Below, piece after piece: positions 5,000 through 12,561 of a stretch of 12,561 bases of DNA. The first letter of the stretch is position 1. Every line of letters begins with the position of its first letter. Source of the DNA: Betaproteobacteria bacterium (GTDB lineage: Bacteria > Pseudomonadota > Gammaproteobacteria > Burkholderiales > Burkholderiaceae); contig JABMMT010000182.1 of the NCBI GenBank assembly GCA_013205155.1, positions 1-12,561 on the forward strand, read 5' to 3'. Below the pieces are notes generated by a model, which saw nothing but the letters and a program-made list of their open reading frames with translations, made no database searches and was not told the DNA's origin. A program made the position numbers and the translations under genes.

Positions 5000-7672
5000 A
5001 TGAGTAAGGATTACGACTACCGTCGCATTGAAGCAGCGGCTCAAGCCGATTGGGATAGCGTCAAGGCCTATCAAGTATCAGAAAGCGCAGTTGATGCCGC
5101 TGGTCAGAAAAAGCCAAAATATTACGCTTGCTCGATGTTGCCTTATCCATCTGGCAAATTGCACATGGGCCATGTGCGTAACTACACCATCAACGATGTG
5201 ATGGCCCGTCAGTTGCGCATGCAAGGTTATAACGTCTTGATGCCAATGGGTTGGGATGCTTTCGGTATGCCAGCTGAAAATGCGGCGATTCAGAATAAGG
5301 TTCCTCCTGCGCAATGGACCTACGACAACATTGCTTATATGAAAAAGCAAATGGTCGCAATGGGCCTTGCAATTGACTGGTCTCGCGAAGTAGCGACCTG
5401 TAGTCCTGACTACTATCGGTGGAATCAGTGGCTCTTCTTAAAGATGTTGGAAAAAGGTATTGCTTATCGTAAGACGCAAGTAGTCAATTGGGATCCTATT
5501 GATCAAACAGTATTGGCAAATGAGCAGGTCATTGATGGCCGTGGTTGGCGCTCTGGCGCATTAGTTGAGAAACGTGAAATTCCTGGTTACTACTTCAACA
5601 TCACTGCTTATGCCGAACAACTGCTAGATGGTCTGGATGGATTGGGCTGGCCTGAACGGGTCAAAACAATGCAACAAAATTGGATTGGAAAAAGCCGTGG
5701 CGTGCGTTTTGCTTTCAAGCATCAAATTGCTGATGACCAGGGCAATTTTATTCAAGATGGCTTGCTGTATGTATTTACTACTCGTGCTGATACGATCATG
5801 GGAGTTACTTTTTGCGCAGTTGCTGCTGAGCACCCACTAGCTATAAAAGCAGTCGCTGATCATCCAGCCCTCGCTGCCTTCATTGAAAAGTGTAAGACCG
5901 GCAGTGTGATTGAATCTGATTTAGCAACGCAAGAAAAAGAAGGCATGTTCACTGGACTGTATGTCACACATCCTTTAACGCAAGAGCAAGTACCGGTTTG
6001 GGTGGGTAATTATGTCTTGATGTCTTATGGTGACGGTGCAGTGATGGGCGTGCCGGCGCATGATGAGCGTGATTTTATATTTGCATTGAAGTACAAACTA
6101 CCAATTAAGCAAGTGATTGCGCTCAAGGGTGAGTCGCCAATGTTTAACCCAACTCGTTGGGAAGATTGGTACGCTCAAAAAGAGGGCGTGATTTGTTTAA
6201 ATAGCGACAAGTTTGATGGTATGTCTCATCAAGAGGCTGTTAGTGCTGTCGCTCAAGATTTAGAAAAGATGGGCATTGGAGAGATCAAGACTACCTATCG
6301 CCTACGCGATTGGGGTATTTCACGTCAGCGCTACTGGGGTACGCCGATTCCGATTATTCACTGTGGTGATGAAACTCATCCAGGCTGTGGCGCTGTGCCA
6401 GTACCAGAAGCAGACCTTCCAGTAGTTTTGCCAGAAGATTGTGTGCCAGATGGTAGTGGTAACCCGCTGAATAAGCGCACCGATTTTTTAAATACGAAGT
6501 GTCCAAAATGCGGCAAACCTGCCCGACGTGAAACTGACACCATGGATACCTTTGTCGATTCTTCTTGGTATTTCATGCGTTATACAGGTCCCAATGCGAA
6601 GTCCATGGTGGATGAACGTAATGAATATTGGATGCCAATGGACCAATATATTGGTGGAATTGAGCATGCTATTTTGCATTTACTCTATGCGCGTTTCTGG
6701 ACTAAGGTGATGCGGGATCTCAATCTCATTAGCTTTGATGAGCCATTCCAGAATCTATTAACCCAGGGAATGGTTCTAAACGAGACTTATTACTCTGAAG
6801 ATGCCACCGGCAAAAAAACCTGGCTTAACCCTTTGGATGTGGAGCTAGACTTAGATGAAAAAGGTCGCCCACAAGGTGCAAAGTTAAAAGACGGTAGCTC
6901 TAAATCACCAGTCATCATTGGTGGTGTTGAGAAGATGTCTAAGAGTAAAAATAATGGAGTTGATCCCCAAGCCTTAATTAATCAGTATGGTGCAGATACT
7001 GCACGTTTATTCGTGATGTTTACTGCTCCTCCCGAGCAACAGCTTGAGTGGTCGGGTGCTGGTGTGGATGGCGCCTCACGTTTCTTGCGGCGCGTGTGGA
7101 TGTATTCGAGTAGTCAAGCCGATGCGCTGCGTAATGTACCTAATCAAATTCCAGGCAATTTGAGTGAGTCTGAAAAAGCATTACGCCGTGAAGTACATAC
7201 CATTCTCAAACAAGCAAACTTTGATTATCAGCGTCGTCAATACAACACTGTCGTTTCTGCTGCGATGAAGATGCTCAATGTGCTTGAGCCAATTAAGCTG
7301 GGTCAAGGCTCTTCGATTAGCGCACCAGTACTTCGTGAATGCCTCAGCATCTTGTTGCGTATTCTGTATCCAGTTGTGCCACACTTAACCCATGTGCTCT
7401 GGAAAGATATGGGCTATGAGAGCCATTATGGTTCCTTATTAGATGCGCCATGGCCAGTGGTAGATGTGTCTGCGCTAGTTCAAACAGAAGTCACTTTGAT
7501 GCTACAGATTAATGGCAAATTACGTGGAGATATTCGAGTGCCTGCAGATGCTAGTAAGGAGCAAATTGAGGCATTGGCTTTACAAAGCGAGCCAGCTTTA
7601 AAGGCTTTGAACGGCGGGGCGCCTAAAAAGATCATTGTGGTGCCTGGCCGTTTAGTCAATATCGTCGCTTAG
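5000..7672 (+). CDS. leuS: Leucyl-tRNA synthetase
   Basis: Class I aminoacyl-tRNA synthetase that charges tRNA-Leu with leucine and edits mischarged products. At 890 residues it is full length. The catalytic domain opens with YPSGKLHMGHVRNY, giving the HIGH-type motif HMGH at 55-58; the KMSKS loop is at 645-649. The CP1 editing domain is present, with its threonine-rich motif TTRADTIMG (260-268) and the GDGAVMGVPAHDERD block (344-358). RLRDWGISRQRYWGTPIP and MDTFVDSSWYF are typical family blocks; CPKCGK precedes the latter and pairs with an earlier cysteine pair (CGDETHPGCG). By contrast, the ZN1 cysteines found in E. coli LeuRS are absent (NWDPIDQ at 163-169 and GRGWRSG at 180-186). The anticodon-binding region and the C-terminal domain (LMLQINGKLRGDIRVP) are intact. 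Confidence 0.98.
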   Translation: MSKDYDYRRIEAAAQADWDSVKAYQVSESAVDAAGQKKPKYYACSMLPYPSGKLHMGHVRNYTINDVMARQLRMQGYNVLMPMGWDAFGMPAENAAIQNKVPPAQWTYDNIAYMKKQMVAMGLAIDWSREVATCSPDYYRWNQWLFLKMLEKGIAYRKTQVVNWDPIDQTVLANEQVIDGRGWRSGALVEKREIPGYYFNITAYAEQLLDGLDGLGWPERVKTMQQNWIGKSRGVRFAFKHQIADDQGNFIQDGLLYVFTTRADTIMGVTFCAVAAEHPLAIKAVADHPALAAFIEKCKTGSVIESDLATQEKEGMFTGLYVTHPLTQEQVPVWVGNYVLMSYGDGAVMGVPAHDERDFIFALKYKLPIKQVIALKGESPMFNPTRWEDWYAQKEGVICLNSDKFDGMSHQEAVSAVAQDLEKMGIGEIKTTYRLRDWGISRQRYWGTPIPIIHCGDETHPGCGAVPVPEADLPVVLPEDCVPDGSGNPLNKRTDFLNTKCPKCGKPARRETDTMDTFVDSSWYFMRYTGPNAKSMVDERNEYWMPMDQYIGGIEHAILHLLYARFWTKVMRDLNLISFDEPFQNLLTQGMVLNETYYSEDATGKKTWLNPLDVELDLDEKGRPQGAKLKDGSSKSPVIIGGVEKMSKSKNNGVDPQALINQYGADTARLFVMFTAPPEQQLEWSGAGVDGASRFLRRVWMYSSSQADALRNVPNQIPGNLSESEKALRREVHTILKQANFDYQRRQYNTVVSAAMKMLNVLEPIKLGQGSSISAPVLRECLSILLRILYPVVPHLTHVLWKDMGYESHYGSLLDAPWPVVDVSALVQTEVTLMLQINGKLRGDIRVPADASKEQIEALALQSEPALKALNGGAPKKIIVVPGRLVNIVA

Positions 7673-7708
7673 CTTGTAGCCTGAACCTTTTTACTGGAAA
7701 CTAGAGAG

Positions 7709-8278
7709 ATGAGCTCAAATCAGCATAACAAGAAAATGCAATCCTCTTCTGCCAATATTAATTTACTGAGAAGAACAGCGCTCAGTCTATTTGTGCTGGC
7801 CCCATTAAGCGGCCTGATGGCCTGCGGATATCGTTTGCGCGGCGCAGTCGATTTGCCATTTAATGCACTGGCGATTACAGGCAACCCTTCCCCTCCACTG
7901 CGCGCTGATTTACAGACCGCTGTTTTAACTGGTACTGCAGTTAAAGTTGCGATTAATCCGCGTGATGCCGACTTAATCCTAGAAATCACCAACGAAATTA
8001 CTGGCCGTGAAGTTTTGGCTTTTAACTCGAGCGGTCAGATCTCAGCCTATCGCTTAAATATTCGCGTGGGCTTTAGAGCCTTTGATACTGCTGGTACAGA
8101 AATTGTGCCAGAGGCAGAGGTTTTCATCACACGAGATATGGACTTCTCGGTCTCGACTGTTTTGGCAAACGATGCCCAGATACAAACCTTCTTGGGCTTG
8201 ATGCGCCGTGATTTAGCGATTCAGATTCTGCGTCGGGTAGCCTCTTCTTCTAAAGCTCCTAGGTCAAAGGCTTTTTGA
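7709..8278 (+). CDS. lptE: LPS-assembly lipoprotein LptE
   Basis: Outer-membrane lipoprotein that plugs the LptD barrel and helps place lipopolysaccharide on the cell surface. Of 189 residues, the first 38 form a lipoprotein signal: a long polar start, Arg21-Arg22, a hydrophobic stretch (TALSLFVLAPLSG) and the lipobox LMAC with Cys39. The mature protein begins CGYRLRG, the usual LptE opening, followed by a fold of alternating strands (ALAITGN, DADLILEITNE, YRLNIRVGFRAFD) and an amphipathic C-terminal helix (LMRRDLAIQILRRVAS). AGAGAG sits directly against the ATG at 7709, with GGAAA slightly further upstream; Met10 is a possible alternative start and would still leave the two arginines. The gap to leuS is 36 bases and the gap to holA is 16. 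The leuS-lptE-holA order is the one I expect in Burkholderiales. Confidence 0.92.
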   Translation: MSSNQHNKKMQSSSANINLLRRTALSLFVLAPLSGLMACGYRLRGAVDLPFNALAITGNPSPPLRADLQTAVLTGTAVKVAINPRDADLILEITNEITGREVLAFNSSGQISAYRLNIRVGFRAFDTAGTEIVPEAEVFITRDMDFSVSTVLANDAQIQTFLGLMRRDLAIQILRRVASSSKAPRSKAF

Positions 8279-8294
8279 GACTCAATGACATTGC

Positions 8295-9356
8295 ATGGTT
8301 AAAACTGACGCCTTAAAAGTCCATCTAAAAAAGTTAGATGCTGGCGGCACGATGCTGCCTCTGTATATCTTTAGTGGTGATGAGCCACTCTTAATGATGG
8401 AAGCAATGGATCAATTGCGAGCGATGGCCAAAAAGCAATCCTATACAGAGCGCGAAGTGCTATTGCAAGAACGAGGATTTGATTGGAGCGCACTCCTCAG
8501 TGCTGGACAAACCATGTCTCTCTTTGGGGATAAGCGCTGGCTTGAGTTGCGCATTCCGACAGGTAAGCCGGGTCGTGATGGTGCAGATGCCCTCAAGCAA
8601 TTTGCTGCGCAAGTTCAGTCACAGTCTCAGGTGTCAGAAGGACCAGACACAGTGGTCTGTATTATTTTGCCTCGCTTGGATGGAAAGACCAAGACCTCTG
8701 CTTGGTTTAGCGCTTTGGATGAAGCGGGAATGGCTATTCAAATTGACTCCTTAGATCGCAGCCAATTACCGCAATGGATTACTGGACGCTTAAAAAATCA
8801 AAATCAAGAGGTCGAGCCTGGAGCCGAAGGAATGAGAGCGCTCGAGTTTATTGCGAATCAGGTGGAGGGCAATTTAATTGCTGCTCATCAAGAAATTCAG
8901 AAACTAGGATTGTTATATCCCAACGGAAAGTTAACTGAAGAGCAAATTCAGACTGCGATTTTGAAAGTTGCACGCTATAACGTATTTGAATTGACGGAAG
9001 CCATGCTGGCAGGGGATTTAGCTAGACTAAATCGCATGCTTGATGGATTAAAAGGCGAAGGTGAGCCCTTAGTTCTAATTCTGTGGAGCGTGACAGAAGA
9101 GCTTAGGCTACTATCTAAGTTGAAAGCTGCGAGCGATGCTGGTGAGTCGGTGCAGCAGTTAATGCGCGCTAATCGTGTTTGGGGAAATAAAGAACGCTTG
9201 TACCCGAATGCATTAAAGCGTGTTCAGCCTTTAAAGTTGCGTAGAGCAATGCAGGTAGCTGCTGGATTAGATCGTCAGGTAAAAGGTCTTTATGCTGCAG
9301 ATCTCCCAGCAGACCCTTGGGATGGTTTGCGCTTAGTAGGCAATCTATTACGCTAA
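8295..9356 (+). CDS. holA: DNA polymerase III subunit delta
   Basis: Delta subunit of the clamp loader; it opens the beta sliding clamp so that it can be loaded on primed DNA. Its 353 residues match the family length. Recognisable blocks: PLYIFSGDEPLLMMEAMDQLR (22-42, the opening of the AAA-like domain I), SLFGDKRWLELRIPTGKPG (75-93), ILPRLDGKTKTSAWF (124-138), VEGNLIAAHQEIQKL (190-204), ARYNVFELTEAMLAGD (226-241), and a C-terminal helical collar domain ending in DLPADPWDGLRLVGNLL. As usual for delta, there is no P-loop. The start at 8295 has little ribosome-site support, and the gap to lptE is only 16 bases, which suggests coupling. The proA gene follows after 47 bases. Confidence 0.95.
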   Translation: MVKTDALKVHLKKLDAGGTMLPLYIFSGDEPLLMMEAMDQLRAMAKKQSYTEREVLLQERGFDWSALLSAGQTMSLFGDKRWLELRIPTGKPGRDGADALKQFAAQVQSQSQVSEGPDTVVCIILPRLDGKTKTSAWFSALDEAGMAIQIDSLDRSQLPQWITGRLKNQNQEVEPGAEGMRALEFIANQVEGNLIAAHQEIQKLGLLYPNGKLTEEQIQTAILKVARYNVFELTEAMLAGDLARLNRMLDGLKGEGEPLVLILWSVTEELRLLSKLKAASDAGESVQQLMRANRVWGNKERLYPNALKRVQPLKLRRAMQVAAGLDRQVKGLYAADLPADPWDGLRLVGNLLR

Positions 9357-9403
9357 GCTTGGAGACAGAGCAAGACTAGGGAAAGATTGAGAAAGTCGGA
9401 AAA

Positions 9404-10681
9404 ATGAGTTCAGCAATACAACAAATGATGCATGACATAGGTGAGCGGGCTCGTAGAGCATCGCGCGCTATGACTCGGGCATCGGCTGAACAAAAGAATC
9501 AAGCCCTTTTACATATTGCCCAGCTTGTGCGTCAAAAGGTAAGCGATCTTCTGAAGGTAAATCAAGTGGATATTGAGCGCGCTAAGACTAACGGTCAAGA
9601 TGCTGCTTTTATTGATCGCTTGACGATGACAGCAAAGACGATTGAAACCATGGCTTTGGGTTTAGAGCAAATTGTTAGTTTGGAAGATCCAATTGGAAAA
9701 ATTTCTGCATTGAAAAAGCAAGCCTCAGGAATTGAGTTAGGTCAGATGCGTGTACCGCTGGGTGTCATTGGGATTATTTATGAATCTCGTCCTAACGTCA
9801 CAATTGATGCTGCAGCCCTTTGTCTGAAATCGGGGAACGCCGTGATTTTGCGTGGTGGTTCTGAGGCGATTGATTCCAATACTTTATTAGCTCAAATCAT
9901 TCAAGAGGGCCTAGCAGCAGCAGCTTTGCCGAAGGATGCAGTCCAGGTAGTGGCTACCACTGATCGTGCAGCAGTTGGTGAAATGATCACGATGACGCAA
10001 TACATTGATGTGATCGTGCCACGCGGTGGTAAGAGTCTCATTGCGCGTTTAATGGCTGAAGCACGTGTACCAATGATTAAACATTTAGATGGTATTTGTC
10101 ATACTTATATTGATGCGGATGCTGATATCGAGATGGCAGTAAAGGTCTGTGATAACGCCAAGACGCAACGCTATGCGCCTTGTAATACGATGGAAACCCT
10201 ATTGGTGAATCAAGTGATTGCTGCAAAGGTATTGCCAACACTTTGTAAGATTTATCAAGATAAGGGAGTGGAATTGCGAGTAGATCCAGCCACTCGCAAA
10301 ACCTTAGAAGACGCTGGGCTAAAGAATTTGGTGGATGCTAAGGAGGAAGATTGGCATACAGAATATCTAGCCCCGATTTTGTCAATTAAGACTGTAGCTG
10401 ATATTGATGAGGCTATGAGCCATATAGAGCACTACGGTAGTAAACATACTGATGCCATCATCACTAATAACAAGGCTCTAGCTGATCGATTCTTACGTGA
10501 AGTAGATAGTGCCAGTGTCATGGTCAATGTGAGCACACGCTTTGCCGATGGTTTTGAATATGGCCTCGGCGCTGAGATTGGTATTTCGAATGACAAGCTC
10601 CATGCACGAGGCCCAGTAGGGCTTGATGGCCTGACCTCTCTTAAATATATCGTCATGGGTCATGGCGAGATTCGTACTTAA
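9404..10681 (+). CDS. proA: Gamma-glutamyl phosphate reductase
   Basis: Second enzyme of proline synthesis; it uses NADPH to reduce glutamyl-5-phosphate to glutamate-5-semialdehyde in the cytosol. It belongs to the aldehyde dehydrogenase superfamily, and its 425 residues are normal length. Visible blocks are VPLGVIGIIYESRPNVTIDA (117-136), CLKSGNAVILRGGSEA (140-155), VIVPRGGKSLIARL (203-216) and HLDGICHTYID (227-237). NAKTQRYAPCNTMETLLVN then supplies the catalytic Cys260. The C-terminal part holds HYGSKHTDAIIT and FADGFEYGLGAEIGISNDKLHARGPVGLDGLTSLKY. GGA just upstream of the ATG supports the chosen start. Its kinase partner proB is not in this window. It lies between holA (47 bases) and the HemJ-like gene (13 bases). 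Confidence 0.98.
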   Translation: MSSAIQQMMHDIGERARRASRAMTRASAEQKNQALLHIAQLVRQKVSDLLKVNQVDIERAKTNGQDAAFIDRLTMTAKTIETMALGLEQIVSLEDPIGKISALKKQASGIELGQMRVPLGVIGIIYESRPNVTIDAAALCLKSGNAVILRGGSEAIDSNTLLAQIIQEGLAAAALPKDAVQVVATTDRAAVGEMITMTQYIDVIVPRGGKSLIARLMAEARVPMIKHLDGICHTYIDADADIEMAVKVCDNAKTQRYAPCNTMETLLVNQVIAAKVLPTLCKIYQDKGVELRVDPATRKTLEDAGLKNLVDAKEEDWHTEYLAPILSIKTVADIDEAMSHIEHYGSKHTDAIITNNKALADRFLREVDSASVMVNVSTRFADGFEYGLGAEIGISNDKLHARGPVGLDGLTSLKYIVMGHGEIRT

Positions 10682-10694
10682 GAGATAAATCACT

Positions 10695-11120
10695 ATGGGT
10701 AATGCATATCTCTGGGTAAAGACATTTCATATTGTCTTAATTACATCTTGGTTCGCAGGATTATTTTATTTGCCTAGAATTTTTGTCAATCTCGCAGTTG
10801 AAAAAAATGCTGAAACTTATACCCGTCTGCTTGGTATGGCTGACCGTCTCTTTCGGTTTATGACGATCTTAGCAGTGCCTGCCATTGTGCTAGGTCTGAT
10901 TCTTTGGCTTTACTTTGGGGTCGGTGCTGGTGAAGTTTGGATGCATGCAAAATTATTTTTTGTACTGTTGATTATTGGATATCACCATTCATGCTGGAAT
11001 CTACTAAAGAAATTCCGAGCTGGTATAAATACTAAATCTGGTGTGTGGTACCGCTGGTTTAATGAGGCTCCTGTGCTTTTATTGGTAATCGTTGTGGCGC
11101 TCGTTATTTTTAAACCCTAA
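10695..11120 (+). CDS. HemJ/CopD-like integral membrane protein (probable protoporphyrinogen IX oxidase)
   Basis: A 141-residue membrane protein with four likely transmembrane helices (about 5-25, 53-75, 84-100 and 124-139). Sequence features resemble the HemJ (UPF0093) family, which oxidises protoporphyrinogen IX to protoporphyrin IX in heme synthesis. They are YLWVKTFHI with His12, SWFAGLFYLPRIFV with Trp19 and Arg28, WMHAKLFFVLLIIGYHH with His84, Lys86 and His97/His98, and RWFNEAPVLLLV with Asn123 and Glu124. The same family is often labelled CopD-like because of a loose similarity to copper-resistance membrane proteins. I see no copper genes nearby, so a heme role is the better guess, though not shown by context. 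The start at 10695 lies 13 bases after proA, with AGAGAT as a modest ribosome site, suggesting co-transcription. Confidence 0.82.
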   Translation: MGNAYLWVKTFHIVLITSWFAGLFYLPRIFVNLAVEKNAETYTRLLGMADRLFRFMTILAVPAIVLGLILWLYFGVGAGEVWMHAKLFFVLLIIGYHHSCWNLLKKFRAGINTKSGVWYRWFNEAPVLLLVIVVALVIFKP

Positions 11121-11163
11121 TTACTATTTTTAAGTTCCTTCCTTTTCTAAGATTGCTAGACCT

Positions 11164-12561
11164 ATGAGATTTTTTGTTGTTTGTCCAGGCGGTCTAGAGG
11201 CGCCGCTCGCGCAAGAGTTGGCCAGCATTGCGAATCGTCCAGATTCTAAGGCGCTGGGTACTTGGGTCATTGATTCAACGCCTACCAGTCCGTCTGGTGG
11301 TATTGGTTTGGCGGCGCCTATTTCTGCGGCGATGGCCCTCAATCTTCACTCCAGAATTGCTAGTCGTGTTTTATTGCAAATGGCACAAGCACCCTATAGG
11401 CAGGAAGATGATTTATATAAGTTAGCCAGTGGTTTGGCTTGGGAAGACTGGTTTACCTCTAAACAAACTTTGCGCGTTGATGTGACGGCGCATCGCTCTC
11501 CACTAAAGAGTTTGAATTTTGCTACGCTCAAAATCAAAGATGCGATTGTGGATCGTTTGCGTGATGTGACAGGTGATCGTCCTAGTATTGATACAGCCTT
11601 TCCGGATATTCGTGTACAAGCCCATTTAACTGCAACTCAAGTCACTATTTATTTAGATACATCTGGAGAAGCGCTATTTAAAAGGGGTTGGCGCGATGAA
11701 AAAGGCGACGCACCTTTAAAAGAAAATTTGGCCGCAGGTATTTTATTGATTACAGCTTGGCAACCATCGCAGACGCTTTTTGATCCGATGTGCGGTAGTG
11801 GAACCTTTCTGATTGAGGCAGCACAAATGGCGTTGGCTATTCCGCCAGGAGCTATTCGTGCAGGGATGTATGGTGATGATGCCAAGCCAAGTCGGCTAGC
11901 CTACCGTCCTTTAGTGACTTCGGCTCATGGTTTTGGCTTTCAGAGGCTCAAACCTTTCAATGAGCCTACCGAGCAAAAGCGTTGGATTGAATTAAAGGAA
12001 GCGGCACTAGCCCAAATGTTAGCAATGCGTCAGCAATACCCTACGGTAGAGTCCCTTAGAATCAGCGGCGGAGATATTAATGAAAAATTAGTCTCGATGT
12101 TTAGGGGAAATTGGCAAAGAGCCCAATTACCCGATCAGCCAGTTGTTAGGCAAGTTGACGCTTTAGCAGCAAAGCCACCCATCAATACAAAAGAGGGGGT
12201 CATGTTGTTAAATCCTCCTTATGGCGAGCGCTTAGTAATCAAGGGCGGTCGTGGACAAGAGCGAAATCAAGACATATCCGACTACGAGGAAGAGCCAGAA
12301 AATCGTTTTGAGCTGAATCTTGAAACAGGCCGTCAAAGTGCTAAGCGATCTAGTCGAGAATCATTAAAGAGATCACAAGCCCAAGAGGAACAAGATCCCA
12401 AGTTTGTTGAGTTTCTAAGACAGTTTGGTCAGCATCTCAAAGATTCTAATGGTGGCTGGAATGTGTTTGTTTTAACGGCGGAAATGGCTAAACCTGCGCA
12501 ATTGCCTATTAAAGAAACAAAGCCAACCCCTTTATTAAATGGTCCGCTAGAATGCCGACTC
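11164..12561 (+). CDS. THUMP-domain class I SAM-dependent RNA methyltransferase (RlmL-like), 3'-truncated
   Basis: The frame is open from ATG 11164 to the last base (466 codons, no stop), so the gene continues past the window. It belongs to the COG0116 group related to RlmL, which methylates the N2 of a 23S rRNA guanine (G2445 in E. coli). Order: an N-terminal ferredoxin-like/THUMP part (MRFFVVCPGGLEAPLAQEL to about 165), including LHSRIASRVLLQ and VDVTAHRSPLKSLNFATLKIKDA; then LYLDTSGEALFKRGWR-type and APLKENLAAGIL blocks; SAM-binding motif I FDPMCGSGTFLIEAA (206-220); GGDINEK (302-308), probably binding the ribose; and NPPYGERL (350-357), the catalytic motif IV. Residues 358-410 form a charged insert not found in E. 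coli RlmL. There is no clear ribosome site. It follows the HemJ-like gene by 43 bases. The exact target base is inferred from the family. Confidence 0.92.
   Translation, partial: MRFFVVCPGGLEAPLAQELASIANRPDSKALGTWVIDSTPTSPSGGIGLAAPISAAMALNLHSRIASRVLLQMAQAPYRQEDDLYKLASGLAWEDWFTSKQTLRVDVTAHRSPLKSLNFATLKIKDAIVDRLRDVTGDRPSIDTAFPDIRVQAHLTATQVTIYLDTSGEALFKRGWRDEKGDAPLKENLAAGILLITAWQPSQTLFDPMCGSGTFLIEAAQMALAIPPGAIRAGMYGDDAKPSRLAYRPLVTSAHGFGFQRLKPFNEPTEQKRWIELKEAALAQMLAMRQQYPTVESLRISGGDINEKLVSMFRGNWQRAQLPDQPVVRQVDALAAKPPINTKEGVMLLNPPYGERLVIKGGRGQERNQDISDYEEEPENRFELNLETGRQSAKRSSRESLKRSQAQEEQDPKFVEFLRQFGQHLKDSNGGWNVFVLTAEMAKPAQLPIKETKPTPLLNGPLECRL

Noticed and set aside
5624..5840. Paired open frames on both strands within leuS
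   Set aside because: Both lie inside the LeuRS editing-domain region and reflect base composition only.
8479..8754. 91-codon plus-strand frame overlapping holA
   Set aside because: The HolA frame carries the conserved blocks here; the alternative has no motif and no start signal.
11130..11425. Short open frames on both strands at the start of the RNA methyltransferase
   Set aside because: The frame from 11164 gives continuous family-like protein to the window end, so these are shadows.

Overview
The window looks like a stretch of ordinary chromosome from a free-living betaproteobacterium. Protein style, moderate base composition and gene order (leuS-lptE-holA-proA, and tkt next to gap) point to Burkholderiaceae, most likely Polynucleobacter or a close relative. 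This placement comes from reading the translations, not from a database search. Coding density is very high. No stretch over 300 bases lacks a gene, and I see no tRNA, rRNA, insertion sequence, CRISPR array or prophage remnant.

Left block (1-2865): the 3' part of a transketolase gene (5' end cut by the window edge) is followed 59 bases later by gap, glyceraldehyde-3-phosphate dehydrogenase. Both are central carbon genes and probably share a transcript. The block closes with a near-perfect palindromic hairpin flanked by A and T runs, suited to terminate both gap and the converging fur gene. Middle block (2898-3353, minus strand): fur, the ferric uptake regulator, runs opposite to its neighbours. 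It is divergent from bamE.

Right block (about 3.4 kb to the window end, plus strand): bamE, dapB, leuS, lptE, holA, proA, a HemJ/CopD-like membrane protein and a THUMP-domain RNA methyltransferase (cut by the right edge). They lie head to tail with gaps of 13-55 bases and no visible terminator between them, so they could be read as one long operon or a chain of overlapping transcripts. The mix is typical housekeeping: outer-membrane biogenesis (BamE, LptE), amino-acid synthesis (DapB for lysine/diaminopimelate, ProA for proline), leucyl-tRNA charging, the polymerase III clamp-loader delta subunit, probable heme synthesis and rRNA methylation.

I found no new biological system. The points most worth a second look are: (1) the start of bamE, where an ideal ribosome site and ATG are one base out of frame with the lipoprotein signal across a run of five C; (2) an alanine in GAPDH where NAD-dependent enzymes carry the coenzyme-selecting aspartate; (3) loss of the zinc-binding cysteines of the LeuRS ZN1 module; and (4) a charged insert in the RNA methyltransferase right after its NPPY motif.
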